This document shows positions 27,503 through 36,735 of a DNA stretch of 64,000 nucleotides, piece after piece. The DNA lies in assembly GCF_005221325.1 (NCBI RefSeq), contig NZ_CP039889.1, forward strand, positions 1,279,501 through 1,343,500, in the 5' to 3' direction. The translations under genes and the position numbers were made by a program. Under the pieces are notes generated by a model. It worked only from the letters and a program-made list of their open reading frames with translations, was not told where the DNA came from and did not search any database. The stretch is from Agrobacterium tumefaciens. GTDB lineage: Bacteria > Pseudomonadota > Alphaproteobacteria > Rhizobiales > Rhizobiaceae. The number at the start of each line of letters is the position of its first letter. The first letter of the stretch is position 1.

Positions 27503-27793
27503 ATGAAAGTCTATCTTCTGTCCCTTGGCGCTGGCCTGCTGGTCGGCATCGTCTACAGCCTGCTTAATGTGCGTTCCCCCGCGCCGCCCGTCATTGCGCT
27601 TGTCGGCCTGCTGGGCATATTGGTCGGCGAACAGATCATCCCCTTCGCGAAGACGATCATCGACAGGGAACCGGCCGCCGTTTCGTGGTTCAACCAGATC
27701 AAGCCGCACATGTTCGGCCATATGCCCAAGGGTGGCGCTGAAACCACTGATCTCGCGCAGACTCAGCAGCCGACCAACCGGGAGAAAAGCTGA
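27503..27793 (+). CDS. XapX domain-containing small membrane protein
   Basis: A 96-residue protein. Two hydrophobic helices, LLSLGAGLLVGIVYSLL and VIALVGLLGILVGEQIIP, match the XapX domain. A soluble charged tail of about 35 residues follows. The start at 27503 is fixed by AAAGGAGGTTTCC just upstream. The stop overlaps the ATG of the amidohydrolase gene (TGATG). XapX proteins recur beside YcaC-like and amidohydrolase genes, but their role is unknown. Confidence 0.82.
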   Translation: MKVYLLSLGAGLLVGIVYSLLNVRSPAPPVIALVGLLGILVGEQIIPFAKTIIDREPAAVSWFNQIKPHMFGHMPKGGAETTDLAQTQQPTNREKS

Positions 27794-29775
27794 TGCCGAC
27801 ACGACGCACTTTCCTCGGCGCGGCATCCAGTCTCGCCTTTCCGAATCTGTTTTCACCGGCTAAGGCCGCTGATCCCATCAAGAGCGGAGCTTCGTCCATG
27901 CATCCAGATACCATCCTTCACAATGGCCGCGTCACGACGCTTGATCGCGGCAATCCGAATGCAACGGCAGTCGCCATCAAGGACGGTCTGTTTGTTGAGG
28001 TAGGAAGCGATGCCGAGGTCATGGCCCTTGCAGGATCGGAAACGAAGATCGTCGATCTCAAGGGCAAGCGCGTGCTGCCCGGCCTGATCGACAACCACAC
28101 CCACGTCATTCGTGGCGGCCTGAACTTCAACATGGAACTACGCTGGGACGGCGTTCGCTCGCTTGCCGATGCCATGGATATGCTGAAGCGCCAGGTGGCA
28201 ATCACGCCGGCCCCGCAATGGGTGCGCGTCGTCGGTGGTTTCACCGAGCATCAATTTGTTGAAAAGCGTCTGCCAACCATCGAGGAAATCAATGCGGTGG
28301 CGCCGGATACGCCGGTCTTCCTTCTGCATCTCTATGACCGGGCGCTGCTGAACGGTGCAGCCCTGCGCGCCGTTGGCTATACCAAGGATACGCCGAACCC
28401 GCCCGGCGGCGAGATCACCCGCGATGCCAACGGCAATCCCACGGGTCTGCTGCTCGCCAAGCCGAATGCCGGGATTCTCTATTCGACGCTTGCCAAGGGA
28501 CCGAAACTGCCGCTCGACTATCAGGTCAATTCCACCCGCCACTTCATGCGTGAGCTGAACCGGCTGGGTGTGACCGGCGTGATCGACGCGGGTGGCGGCT
28601 TCCAGAATTATCCTGACGATTACGAGGTGATCCAGAAGCTGTCGGATGAGAACCAGATGACGGTTCGGCTGGCCTACAACCTGTTCACGCAGAAGCCGAA
28701 GCAGGAGAAGGAAGACTTCCTCAACTGGACGTCATCGGTCAAATACAAGCAGGGCAACGATTATTTCCGGCATAATGGTGCGGGTGAAATGCTGGTCTTT
28801 TCCGCTGCCGATTTCGAGGATTTCCGTCAGCCGCGGCCCGATATGCCACCGGAGATGGAAGGCGAGCTCGAAGATGTCGTTCGGATTCTGGCGGAAAACC
28901 GCTGGCCTTGGCGTCTGCACGCCACCTATGACGAGACCATCTCCCGGGCGCTTGATGTGTTCGAAAAGGTCAACCGGGATATCCCGCTCGAAGGCCTGAA
29001 CTGGTTCTTCGACCATGCCGAAACCATCTCCGATCGCTCGATCGATCGCATTGCAGCCCTTGGTGGCGGCATCGCCACCCAACACCGCATGGCCTATCAG
29101 GGCGAATATTTCGTCGAGCGTTATGGCCAGGGCGTGGCCGAAGCCACACCGCCGATTGCGCGGATGCTGGAAAAGGGCGTGAATGTCTCGGCGGGCACGG
29201 ATGCAACGCGCGTTGCCTCCTATAACCCATGGGTGTCGCTGTTCTGGATGGTGACCGGCAAGACCGTCGGCGGCATGCAGCTTTATCCGCGCGCCAATTG
29301 CCTAGACCGTGAAACGGCGTTGCGCATGTGGACCGAAAAAGTCACATGGTTCTCCAACGAAGAAGGCAAGAAGGGCCGTATCGAGAAAGGACAGTTCGCC
29401 GATCTCGTCGTGCCGGACAAGGATTATTTCTCCTGCGCGGAAGATGAAATATCCTTCCTCACCTCGGAACTGACCATGGTAGGCGGCAAGATCGTTTATG
29501 GCGCCGGCGACTTCAGGGTGCTTGACGAGAGCAATATTCCGCCCGCCATGCCCGACTGGTCGCCGGTGCGCACCTTCGGCGGTTATGCCGCCTGGGGTGA
29601 GCCTGAACGGGCGGGTAAGAACTCGCTGAGACGTGCCGCCATCACCTCCTGCGGTTGCGCCAGTGATTGCGGCGTTCATGGTCACGACCATGCCGGCGCC
29701 TGGACATCGAAACTGCCGATTGCCGATCTGAAGGGCTTCTTCGGCGCATTGGGCTGCTCCTGCTGGGCAGTCTGA
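27793..29775 (+). CDS. YtcJ-like amidohydrolase with Tat-type leader and Cys-rich tail
   Basis: A 660-residue metal-dependent amidohydrolase. The N-terminus MPTRRTFLGAASSLAF looks like a twin-arginine signal. LPGLIDNHTHVIRGG supplies the HxH metal motif, and FDHAETISD and SAGTDATR lie further on, as in YtcJ-type enzymes. The C-terminus is unusual: CGCASDCGVHGHDH and GCSCW give six Cys and three His in the last 45 residues, resembling a small metal site. The start overlaps the XapX stop. It probably acts in the cell envelope on an amide or ester; the substrate is unknown. Confidence 0.82.
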   Translation: MPTRRTFLGAASSLAFPNLFSPAKAADPIKSGASSMHPDTILHNGRVTTLDRGNPNATAVAIKDGLFVEVGSDAEVMALAGSETKIVDLKGKRVLPGLIDNHTHVIRGGLNFNMELRWDGVRSLADAMDMLKRQVAITPAPQWVRVVGGFTEHQFVEKRLPTIEEINAVAPDTPVFLLHLYDRALLNGAALRAVGYTKDTPNPPGGEITRDANGNPTGLLLAKPNAGILYSTLAKGPKLPLDYQVNSTRHFMRELNRLGVTGVIDAGGGFQNYPDDYEVIQKLSDENQMTVRLAYNLFTQKPKQEKEDFLNWTSSVKYKQGNDYFRHNGAGEMLVFSAADFEDFRQPRPDMPPEMEGELEDVVRILAENRWPWRLHATYDETISRALDVFEKVNRDIPLEGLNWFFDHAETISDRSIDRIAALGGGIATQHRMAYQGEYFVERYGQGVAEATPPIARMLEKGVNVSAGTDATRVASYNPWVSLFWMVTGKTVGGMQLYPRANCLDRETALRMWTEKVTWFSNEEGKKGRIEKGQFADLVVPDKDYFSCAEDEISFLTSELTMVGGKIVYGAGDFRVLDESNIPPAMPDWSPVRTFGGYAAWGEPERAGKNSLRRAAITSCGCASDCGVHGHDHAGAWTSKLPIADLKGFFGALGCSCWAV

Positions 29776-29866
29776 GCCTGATCGACAAGAGACATCCAAC
29801 GGGCGGCGCATGCTGCCGCCCGTTGCCTTCCAGACCCGGACGGCAACAAAAGAATATTGCAGATTA

Positions 29867-29896
29867 CGCAATTATATCGAAACTATTGATGCAATT
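29867..29896. promoter_or_regulatory. Candidate LysR site B
   Basis: A second copy of the 30-bp element found at 25565: CGCAATT, three bases, TCGAAA, seven bases, TGCAATT. All 20 bases of the three blocks match, whereas the two gaps differ (2 of 10 identical). It lies 84 bp upstream of the doxX gene and implies a separate, co-regulated promoter for doxX and the MFS gene. Confidence 0.65.
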
Positions 29897-29980
29897 GTTG
29901 GCGGCAATCCTTTGCGCCAATATCGCTCCATCAGATGAACGCAGCGCCGCACACATCCGGCCAGATCGCAGGAGCATTAA

Positions 29981-30421
29981 ATGACCGACCCATCTTCCAC
30001 CCTTCGTCTTCGCGGGCTTCTTGCTGAAATCGTCGCCGCGCCCGTCACACGAACCGTGGCACTTCTGGCGCTTTGTTCGGCCTATATTCAGGGGCCGCTC
30101 ACCAAGATCTTCGATTTCCCCGGCGCGATTGCGGAGATGAACCATTTTGGCCTGCAGCCGGCAGCGGCATTTGCCGTCGTTGTCATTGTTTTTGAACTCA
30201 CCGCCTCCGCCCTGGTGGTGTCGGGTTTCCTGCGCTGGGCGGGTGCTCTGGCGCTCTCGGGCTTCACGCTGCTTGCGACCTTCATCGCCCTTCGGTTCTG
30301 GGAAATGGCGCCCGGCATGGACCGCATGATGGCCACCAATGCCTTCTTCGAACATCTCGGTCTGGCTGGCGCCTTTGTTATCGTCGCTGCAATCGATCTC
30401 ACGAAAGGAACAGGCAAATGA
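29981..30421 (+). CDS. DoxX family membrane protein
   Basis: A 146-residue protein with four predicted membrane helices. It follows the DoxX pattern: a helix ending near IQGPLTKIFDFPGAIAEM, then FVIVAAIDL-type hydrophobic segments, and the LRFWEMAPGMDR loop. DoxX proteins accompany redox and thiol-stress functions in several bacteria. It overlaps the MFS gene by ATGA. It lies within the LysR-linked module, under its own candidate operator. Confidence 0.83.
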   Translation: MTDPSSTLRLRGLLAEIVAAPVTRTVALLALCSAYIQGPLTKIFDFPGAIAEMNHFGLQPAAAFAVVVIVFELTASALVVSGFLRWAGALALSGFTLLATFIALRFWEMAPGMDRMMATNAFFEHLGLAGAFVIVAAIDLTKGTGK

Positions 30422-32016
30422 GTGCCGCAAAATCCTCCGCGAGCAGCTTTGCTCCTCTTGCGCAACCGGTTTTCGCCGTCCTCTGGGCCGCGACGGTGCT
30501 CGGCAATACCGGCAGCTTCATGCGTGATGTCGCCAGTTCATGGTTGATGACCGATCTTTCGGCCTCGCCGGCAGCGGTCGCCCTGGTACAGGCGGCCGGC
30601 ACCCTGCCGATCTTTCTTCTGGCGATCCCGGCCGGCGTGCTGACGGATATTCTCGACCGCCGTAAATTCCTCATCGCAGTCCAGCTGCTGCTGGCCTCGG
30701 TCAGCGTTACCCTGATGGTTCTCGCCAATACCGGCATGCTGTCCGTCAGCGCCCTGATCGGCCTCACCTTTCTCGGCGGCATCGGTGCGGCACTGATGGG
30801 GCCGACCTGGCAGGCCATCGTGCCGGAACTGGTGAAGCGCGAGGACATCAAGAGCGCCGTGGCGCTGAACTCGCTCGGCATCAACATCGCCCGTTCAATC
30901 GGCCCCGCTGTCGGCGGCATCCTGCTGGCAGCCTTCGGTGCGGCCGTTACCTATGGTGCCGATGTCGCCAGCTATTTCGTTGTCATCGCCGCTCTTCTGT
31001 GGTGGCCGCGAGCCAAGAACGCCAATGATGCGCTGCAGGAGAACTTTTTTGGCGCATTCCGGGCAGGTCTGCGATACACGCGCGCCAGCCGACCGTTGCA
31101 TGTCGTCCTGCTGCGGGCTGCGATCTTCTTTGCTTTCGCCAGTGCCGTCTGGGCGCTGTTGCCTCTGGTCGCCCGGCAATTGCTGGGTGGGGATGCAAGT
31201 TTCTACGGTATCCTGCTCGGTGCCGTTGGAGCCGGTGCGATCGGCGGTGCGTTGGTCATGCCAAAGCTGCGTGCCCGTTTCGATGCCGATGGCCTGCTTC
31301 TCGGCGCCGCCATCATCACCGCGCTCGTCATGGCCGGCCTGTCATTCGCACCGCCGAAATGGCTTGCCATCATCATCCTGCTGTTTCTCGGCGGCGCATG
31401 GATCACGGCGCTGACGACGCTCAATGGCGCAGCCCAGGCGATCTTGCCGAACTGGGTGCGGGGTCGTGGTCTGGCGGTCTATCTCACTGTCTTCAATGGT
31501 GCGATGACGGCGGGCAGCATTGGCTGGGGTGCTGTGGGTGAAGCCGCAGGTGTGCGGGGCACCCTGCTGATCGGTGCAGCCGGTCTCTTCATCGCCGGTC
31601 TCGTCATGCATCGCCTGAAATTGCCTGCGGGTGACGCGGATATGGTGCCGTCCAACCATTGGCCCGAACCGCTCGTCGCCGAGCCTGTGGCCCATGATCG
31701 CGGCCCGGTTCTGATCCTGATCGAATATAATGTCGAGAAGCATCACCGTACGGCTTTCCTGCATGCCTTGGACGAACTCTCTCAGGAACGCCGCCGCGAT
31801 GGGGCCTATGGCTGGGGTGTCACCGAAGACTCTGCCGATCCGCAGAAGATCGTGGAATGGTTCATGGTGGAATCCTGGGCCGAGCATCTGCGCCAGCACA
31901 AGCGGGTTTCCAATGCCGATGCGGATTTGCAGGGCAAGGTGCTTGCTTACCATTCCGGGCTGGAAAGGCCTGTCGTGCGCCACTTCCTCACGATCAATCG
32001 TCCAGGAAAGGCATAA
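30418..32016 (+). CDS. MFS transporter with C-terminal ABM-like domain
   Basis: A 532-residue protein. Residues about 1-410 form a 12-helix EntS-type (MFS_3) exporter, with LTDILDRRKFLIAVQ at the loop between helices 2 and 3. Residues about 430-532 are soluble and read like a ferredoxin-like antibiotic biosynthesis monooxygenase (ABM)-type domain (LILIEYNVEKHHRTAFLHAL, then VEWFMVESWAEHLRQH). This fusion is a known variant of the family. It probably exports a toxic product linked to the module's enzymes. It is the last gene of the unit and ends just before a bidirectional terminator. Confidence 0.85.
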   Translation: MSAAKSSASSFAPLAQPVFAVLWAATVLGNTGSFMRDVASSWLMTDLSASPAAVALVQAAGTLPIFLLAIPAGVLTDILDRRKFLIAVQLLLASVSVTLMVLANTGMLSVSALIGLTFLGGIGAALMGPTWQAIVPELVKREDIKSAVALNSLGINIARSIGPAVGGILLAAFGAAVTYGADVASYFVVIAALLWWPRAKNANDALQENFFGAFRAGLRYTRASRPLHVVLLRAAIFFAFASAVWALLPLVARQLLGGDASFYGILLGAVGAGAIGGALVMPKLRARFDADGLLLGAAIITALVMAGLSFAPPKWLAIIILLFLGGAWITALTTLNGAAQAILPNWVRGRGLAVYLTVFNGAMTAGSIGWGAVGEAAGVRGTLLIGAAGLFIAGLVMHRLKLPAGDADMVPSNHWPEPLVAEPVAHDRGPVLILIEYNVEKHHRTAFLHALDELSQERRRDGAYGWGVTEDSADPQKIVEWFMVESWAEHLRQHKRVSNADADLQGKVLAYHSGLERPVVRHFLTINRPGKA

Positions 32017-32020
32017 ATGG

Positions 32021-32056
32021 AAAGGGGCCGAAAGGCCCCTTTCTCGTTCTCGTTTT
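32021..32056. terminator. Bidirectional terminator between the MFS and proC-like genes
   Basis: AAAGGGGCC (32021-32029) and GGCCCCTTT (32034-32042) form a 9-bp stem with a GAAA tetraloop, then CTCGTTCTCGTTTT. The A-rich left flank makes it usable in both directions, which fits the convergent genes on either side. Confidence 0.8.
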
Positions 32057-32072
32057 AATGCCCACCCGCCGG

Positions 32073-32855
32073 CTATTGCGCGATCCGCTCCATCACCCGG
32101 CTCAATGCCTCTTTCAGCGCACTGGAACCGCCGTTTCTGTCGAAGTCCTGCATGACCTGCTCGTTGAGGCCGCCTTTGGTGGCGAATTCGCGGCTCATCT
32201 CGGTGAAGTCGGTCTTTCCGCCGGACAGCACAGCCACCTCGGAAAGACCGGCAAAGAGCGGCGTGACATAGGCCCGCGCCTTTTCTTCCGGCAGGCCGTT
32301 CTCCGCCAGCCACTCTGTCGTCGTTTGCATGATGCCGAAATAGGTGGCCATCAGAGCGCTGGCGGCGGCCAGAAGGTCGTATTCCGTCTTTGTTTCGCAT
32401 TCCACCGCATCGCCGAGCACGTTGAAGATCGCGGCGGTGTCCGTATCGGCGGGATAAATGGCGGTGACGCCCTTGCGCCGGGCGACGAAGGGCAGCGGGA
32501 TCGCTTGGGCGAGACGCACATCCGCACCGATCCAGTCCAGAAGCGCGTCTCGGCTGGTTGCGGCCACGACGCTGATGACCTTCTGCCCGTCCCTGAAGTG
32601 CAGAGGCCGGATGACCTCTTCGGCGATCTGCGGACGGATTGCCAGCATGACGGTATCGCAGCCATCAACAATCGTCTGATTGTCGCCGGAGACGATCACC
32701 TGCGGAAAATCGGCGGCAAGTCTGGCCGAAATATCCGCGCTGCGCTGGGACACCATGACATGGGGTACGGCGGCGGGCTTGGCAAGCAGGCCGCGCACCA
32801 TCGCATCGGTGATGGCGCCCGTACCGATGAAACCGATTTTCTGGGGAAGGGACAT
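32073..32855 (-). CDS. proC: Pyrroline-5-carboxylate reductase-like protein
   Basis: A 260-residue NAD(P)H-dependent reductase. The Rossmann motif IGFIGTGAITDAMV is at the N-terminus, and the C-terminal dimerisation region contains VTPLFAGLSEVAV. ProC makes proline from pyrroline-5-carboxylate. The start at 32855 is set by TTTGGAG 6 bp upstream; a longer frame to 32945 has no support. It stands alone between unrelated units and may be a second copy specialised for another imine, so the symbol is tentative. Confidence 0.75.
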   Translation of the reverse strand: MSLPQKIGFIGTGAITDAMVRGLLAKPAAVPHVMVSQRSADISARLAADFPQVIVSGDNQTIVDGCDTVMLAIRPQIAEEVIRPLHFRDGQKVISVVAATSRDALLDWIGADVRLAQAIPLPFVARRKGVTAIYPADTDTAAIFNVLGDAVECETKTEYDLLAAASALMATYFGIMQTTTEWLAENGLPEEKARAYVTPLFAGLSEVAVLSGGKTDFTEMSREFATKGGLNEQVMQDFDRNGGSSALKEALSRVMERIAQ

Positions 32856-32965
32856 GAATACTCCAAAGCGATGAACGGATGGTCGAGGGAGCCTACCGCG
32901 TCTTATTCGCCAGAGGCTAGAGTCTTCGGCCGGAAATGTCGACAAACAGGCGGCTTGGGTCCGTT

Positions 32966-33829
32966 TTAGGTTCCCGGTCGGTGCTCGCGAAAAGCGGCTG
33001 CAAGGGTGCGCAATGCTTCGCGGGACCTGCTGTCGGTCAGGGTCGAGAACATGATGATTTCGCTGGAAGGCAGCGGCGGCAAGCCAAACCGCTGGCTGAC
33101 TTCCACTGTGCCTGGTGGAGCAAGACGGCAGGAAAAGGCTGAAATCGCGAGCCCCGCCGAAACCGCTGCCGTCACCATCGAGGATGTGCCGCCGAGAAAG
33201 ACTTCGGTCCAGGCAATTCCGGCCGCATCCAGTGCCCGAGAAGCGATGTCACGAACACCGCAGGTCGGCGAAAGTGCCGCGAGCCTGAGCGGTTCACCCT
33301 GACGATGGTCGAATTGCGGCGCTGCATACCAGCCGAAATGCTCCGGCCCCAGCACCTCACCATCGCGCCGGTCGTCCTCGCGCCGGATGATGGCCGCATC
33401 GATTTCACCACGGTCAAAGGCGTCGAGCAGGGAGCGGGAATGGTCCATCCGCACTTCAATCGTAAGGCCGGGGTCGTGGTCGTTGAGCCGCGCGAGAAGC
33501 GTCGGCACCTCCGGCCCCGCCACATGCGCGGCAATGCCGAGGCCGAAACGGCGGCGCGGCGAGGAAAGGCCCGCCAGTGCCCGATCGTGTGCGGCGAGAA
33601 ATTCGCGGGCGGGTGCGAGAAACACGGCACCCTGGGCGGACAGGCGCACCGAACGCGGTGTTCTTTCGAGCAGCCGCTGGCCAAGCCTGTCTTCCAGCCG
33701 CTTGAGCTTGACGCTGATCGCGCCTTGCGTAGTGCCAAGCGCCTCGGCCGCGCGGGTAAAACTCTGCAGATCGGCGATGGTGACGAAGGCCTCGACGGCC
33801 TCCACATCCAGCGTGCTCATCTCTATCAT
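32966..33829 (-). CDS. LysR family transcriptional regulator
   Basis: A 287-residue LysR protein. The HTH includes SFTRAAEALGTTQGAISVKLKRLE, and the effector domain starts near residue 90 (RFGLGIAAHVAGPEVPTLL). It is divergent from the MFS drug-exporter gene with a 123-bp gap, the classic arrangement for local control of an exporter. An internal Met at residue 4 (MSTLDVEAVE) may be the true start. Confidence 0.88.
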   Translation of the reverse strand: MIEMSTLDVEAVEAFVTIADLQSFTRAAEALGTTQGAISVKLKRLEDRLGQRLLERTPRSVRLSAQGAVFLAPAREFLAAHDRALAGLSSPRRRFGLGIAAHVAGPEVPTLLARLNDHDPGLTIEVRMDHSRSLLDAFDRGEIDAAIIRREDDRRDGEVLGPEHFGWYAAPQFDHRQGEPLRLAALSPTCGVRDIASRALDAAGIAWTEVFLGGTSSMVTAAVSAGLAISAFSCRLAPPGTVEVSQRFGLPPLPSSEIIMFSTLTDSRSREALRTLAAAFREHRPGT

Positions 33830-33952
33830 TCCAATTTGTTGTCTCTGAAATAGTCAATCATCCAATTCCGTTATGGTCAAGCCTTGGCTAGTTTGCCTCC
33901 GGTTTATTGAGCGGATGTCGCCTGTGCGCCTCCACCCACGAAAGGCTGAAGA

Positions 33953-35473
33953 ATGACCCTTGCCGTTACCGAACAAGCGGGCAGCAGAAGCGCCATGGCG
34001 CTTGCTGCCGTTTGTCTCTCCGCCCTGATGTTCGGACTGGAAATTTCCAGTGTTCCGGCAATCCTGCCCACACTCGAACAGGTTCTGCAGGCGGATTTTC
34101 GCCAGCTTCAGTGGATCATGAACGCCTATACGATCGGCGTGACCACGGTGCTGATGGCGACGGGCGCACTGGCCGACCGCTTCGGTCGCAAACGCGTCTT
34201 TCTTGGCAGTATTGCTGCTTTTGGGCTTTCTTCCCTCGCCTGCGGAATGACGCAGAATGTTTCCGTGCTGATCGGCGCCCGTTTCCTTCAGGGCTTGAGC
34301 GGCGGGGCGATGCTGGTGTGCCAGATCGCCATCCTGTCGCACCAGTTCCGCACGGCCCGGGAGCGTGGCATGGCGTTCGGCTGGTGGGGCATCGTCTCCG
34401 GCGTGGGGCTGGGTTTCGGCCCGATCATCGGCGGCGCCATTGTCGCGCTGTGGAGTTGGGAATGGGTGTTCCTCGTTCATGTGGTGCTCGGCATCGTGAC
34501 GTGGCTGCTCGCCGCGGGTGGTGTAGGGGAATCGCGCGATCCGGAGGCGGCGCGTCTTGATCTTGCCGGCATGGCCACACTTTCGGCCGCCGTCTTTTGC
34601 CTCGCCTTTTTCATCACGCAGGGACCGGAGCTCGGTTTTGCGAGCCCGATGGCGCTTCTTATCGTCGGTGTCTCGGTTGCGAGCTTCATTGCCTTCGTGG
34701 TCGCTGAAAAGCTGACGCCGAGACCGATGTTCGATTTCTCCGTGTTCCGCATCCGGCCTTTTTCCGGGGCGATCATCGGATCGGCGGCGATGAATATCAG
34801 CTTCTGGCCGTTCATGATCTATCTGCCGATCTGGTTTCAGGCGGGCCTCGGTTATGACAGCGTCACCGCCGGCCTCGGCCTGCTTGCCTATACGCTGCCG
34901 GCGCTGGTTGTTCCTCCCCTGGCGGAGCGTCTGTCGTTGCGTTACCAGCCGCGCCTCGTCATTCCGGCCGGGCTCTTCACCATCGGCCTGGGTTTCATGC
35001 TGATGAAATTTGGAAGCGGCATCGAAAATGCGAGCTGGCTTAGCATGCTGCCCGGCTGCATCTTCGCCGGCATCGGGCTTGGTTTGACCAATACGCCGGT
35101 CACCAACACCACCACGGGTGCGGTTTCCCCCGCCCGTTCCTGCATGGCGTCCGGCATCGACATGAGCGCCCGCATGATCTCGCTTGCCATTAACATCCCC
35201 ATCATGGGCTTCATTCTGGTGGAGGGTGTCCGGGCTTCGTTGCGGGCAAACCTGCCTGCCGGCGCTGACATGTCCGACTTACGTTCGCTCGCGGAGAAGA
35301 TAGCCGCCGGAACCGCGGGATCGTCGGCGGAGCGTGTTTCGGACGCGCTCGTCCATCAGGTGCTCGCAGACGGTTTCGGTCTGGTCATGCTCTATGCCGG
35401 CATCAGCGTCTGGCTGCTCGCCGCTCTCAGCTTTGCGGTCTTCGGCCCTGCGCGAAAGCCTGTTCACGTTTAG
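33953..35473 (+). CDS. MFS multidrug exporter, DHA2 (14-helix) type
   Basis: A 506-residue transporter. LADRFGRKRVFLGSI is the A-type motif between helices 2 and 3, and GFGPIIGGAIVALWSWEW is the antiporter motif C region. The number of hydrophobic segments is close to 14, as in SmvA/EmrB-type exporters. It is divergent from the LysR gene at 33829, its probable regulator. Substrates are likely cationic or lipophilic drugs; this is inferred from family only. Confidence 0.87.
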   Translation: MTLAVTEQAGSRSAMALAAVCLSALMFGLEISSVPAILPTLEQVLQADFRQLQWIMNAYTIGVTTVLMATGALADRFGRKRVFLGSIAAFGLSSLACGMTQNVSVLIGARFLQGLSGGAMLVCQIAILSHQFRTARERGMAFGWWGIVSGVGLGFGPIIGGAIVALWSWEWVFLVHVVLGIVTWLLAAGGVGESRDPEAARLDLAGMATLSAAVFCLAFFITQGPELGFASPMALLIVGVSVASFIAFVVAEKLTPRPMFDFSVFRIRPFSGAIIGSAAMNISFWPFMIYLPIWFQAGLGYDSVTAGLGLLAYTLPALVVPPLAERLSLRYQPRLVIPAGLFTIGLGFMLMKFGSGIENASWLSMLPGCIFAGIGLGLTNTPVTNTTTGAVSPARSCMASGIDMSARMISLAINIPIMGFILVEGVRASLRANLPAGADMSDLRSLAEKIAAGTAGSSAERVSDALVHQVLADGFGLVMLYAGISVWLLAALSFAVFGPARKPVHV

Positions 35474-35577
35474 GGGATGGCGTTGTGCGGACGCGAGACT
35501 TCAGGCGATTTTCAGGATTTCCAGTCCTGCCGAAGGCTTGGGAACTGCTGCCTCTTAGTGGCGCCCGTGGGGATTTT

Positions 35578-36735
35578 TCAGGTGGCGGCCTTGAAAAGAA
35601 CCGTCACGACGGTTCCGCCATCCTGTCGCGGGCCTATCTGCAAATCGCTGTCATGCGCCCGGGCGATCGCTCGGGCAATCGACAGGCCGAGGCCTGTGCC
35701 ACCGGTCTTGCGGGCGCGTGACGGCTCTGTCCGCCAGAAGAGTTCGATGCCGTGCGCCTCGATGCCCGGGGGAAACCCCGGCCCTTTGTCTTCGATTGTT
35801 ATGAAGGACTGCCCTTCCCGGATTCCGGTTGAACAGAAGAGACTTTTACCGCTCGCCGCATAGCGCCGTACATTATCCATCAGGATGAGCAGCAGCTGTT
35901 GAAGGCGCTGAGGGTCACCATAAACGGGAGCCGGGTCGAGGGACATATCGAGACGAATGCCCGCCTCGTCGAGAAGAGGCCGCGCGGATTCCGCCACTGC
36001 CGCGCATTCGGTGGCGAGATCAAGCGGCCGCATCTCCGTAACGAGGCTGTTGGTTTCCGCCAGCGAGAGCGTGCGCAGATCATCGACAAGACGCGCAAGC
36101 CCCTCCACATGGCCGATGAGGTGGCGAATGGCCTGCTTGTCGAGCGGAAAGACGTCATCGGCAATGCCGTGCAAACGGCCTTGCAAGATGGTTAGCGGGG
36201 TGCGCAGCTCGTGGGCCACCGCCATCGTGTTGAACTTCAACCGGCGCTCCATCATTTGAAGTTCCTGTGTCAAAGTCTCGAAACTATCGACCAGAAATGC
36301 GACTTCGGCGATGCGGTTCGCCTTGATTTTTGCGCCTCCGCTGAAATCGCCGGTCGCCATGCGCCGCGCCGCGTCGGCAAGCTCACCGAGAGGTGCTGCA
36401 ATGCGCCGGGAGATGAAATAACCAAGCAAGCTGCACAGGAAGACACCGAGCAATCCGAAGACGAACACCGATTTGAGAAGCTCGTTATCTGCCTGGTCCT
36501 CCAAGCCCGGTAAAACCTCGATAAGGGCCTGAAGTTGGCGCTGATCCGGTATCACGCCCCGGTCAATATCCGAGAAAGCCTTAGCGGCATCAGGCGAGAG
36601 TTCGGCAAGGACACGCTCCTCAATGGTATCCGAATACCAGGAAACGCCGAAATAGACCAACGCAACGGCAAAGATGAGCATCGTGGTGATGGTGATCGCC
36701 GTCATTGTGCTGAGGCGGAGCCGCCGAAGCCTCAT
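35578..36735 (-). CDS. Sensor histidine kinase
   Basis: A 385-residue membrane kinase with two transmembrane helices (about 12-34 and 88-108), a roughly 50-residue periplasmic sensor between them, and a HAMP region. The phosphoacceptor is His175 in AVAHELRTPL. The ATPase domain has MDNVRRYA (N box), EDKGPGFPPG (G1) and GTGLGLSIARAIA (G2). It overlaps the response-regulator gene by 4 bp (ATGA), so the two form one unit. The small periplasmic domain suggests sensing of an envelope or membrane-lipid condition, which would fit the divergent PAP2 phosphatase. Confidence 0.88.
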   Translation of the reverse strand: MRLRRLRLSTMTAITITTMLIFAVALVYFGVSWYSDTIEERVLAELSPDAAKAFSDIDRGVIPDQRQLQALIEVLPGLEDQADNELLKSVFVFGLLGVFLCSLLGYFISRRIAAPLGELADAARRMATGDFSGGAKIKANRIAEVAFLVDSFETLTQELQMMERRLKFNTMAVAHELRTPLTILQGRLHGIADDVFPLDKQAIRHLIGHVEGLARLVDDLRTLSLAETNSLVTEMRPLDLATECAAVAESARPLLDEAGIRLDMSLDPAPVYGDPQRLQQLLLILMDNVRRYAASGKSLFCSTGIREGQSFITIEDKGPGFPPGIEAHGIELFWRTEPSRARKTGGTGLGLSIARAIARAHDSDLQIGPRQDGGTVVTVLFKAAT

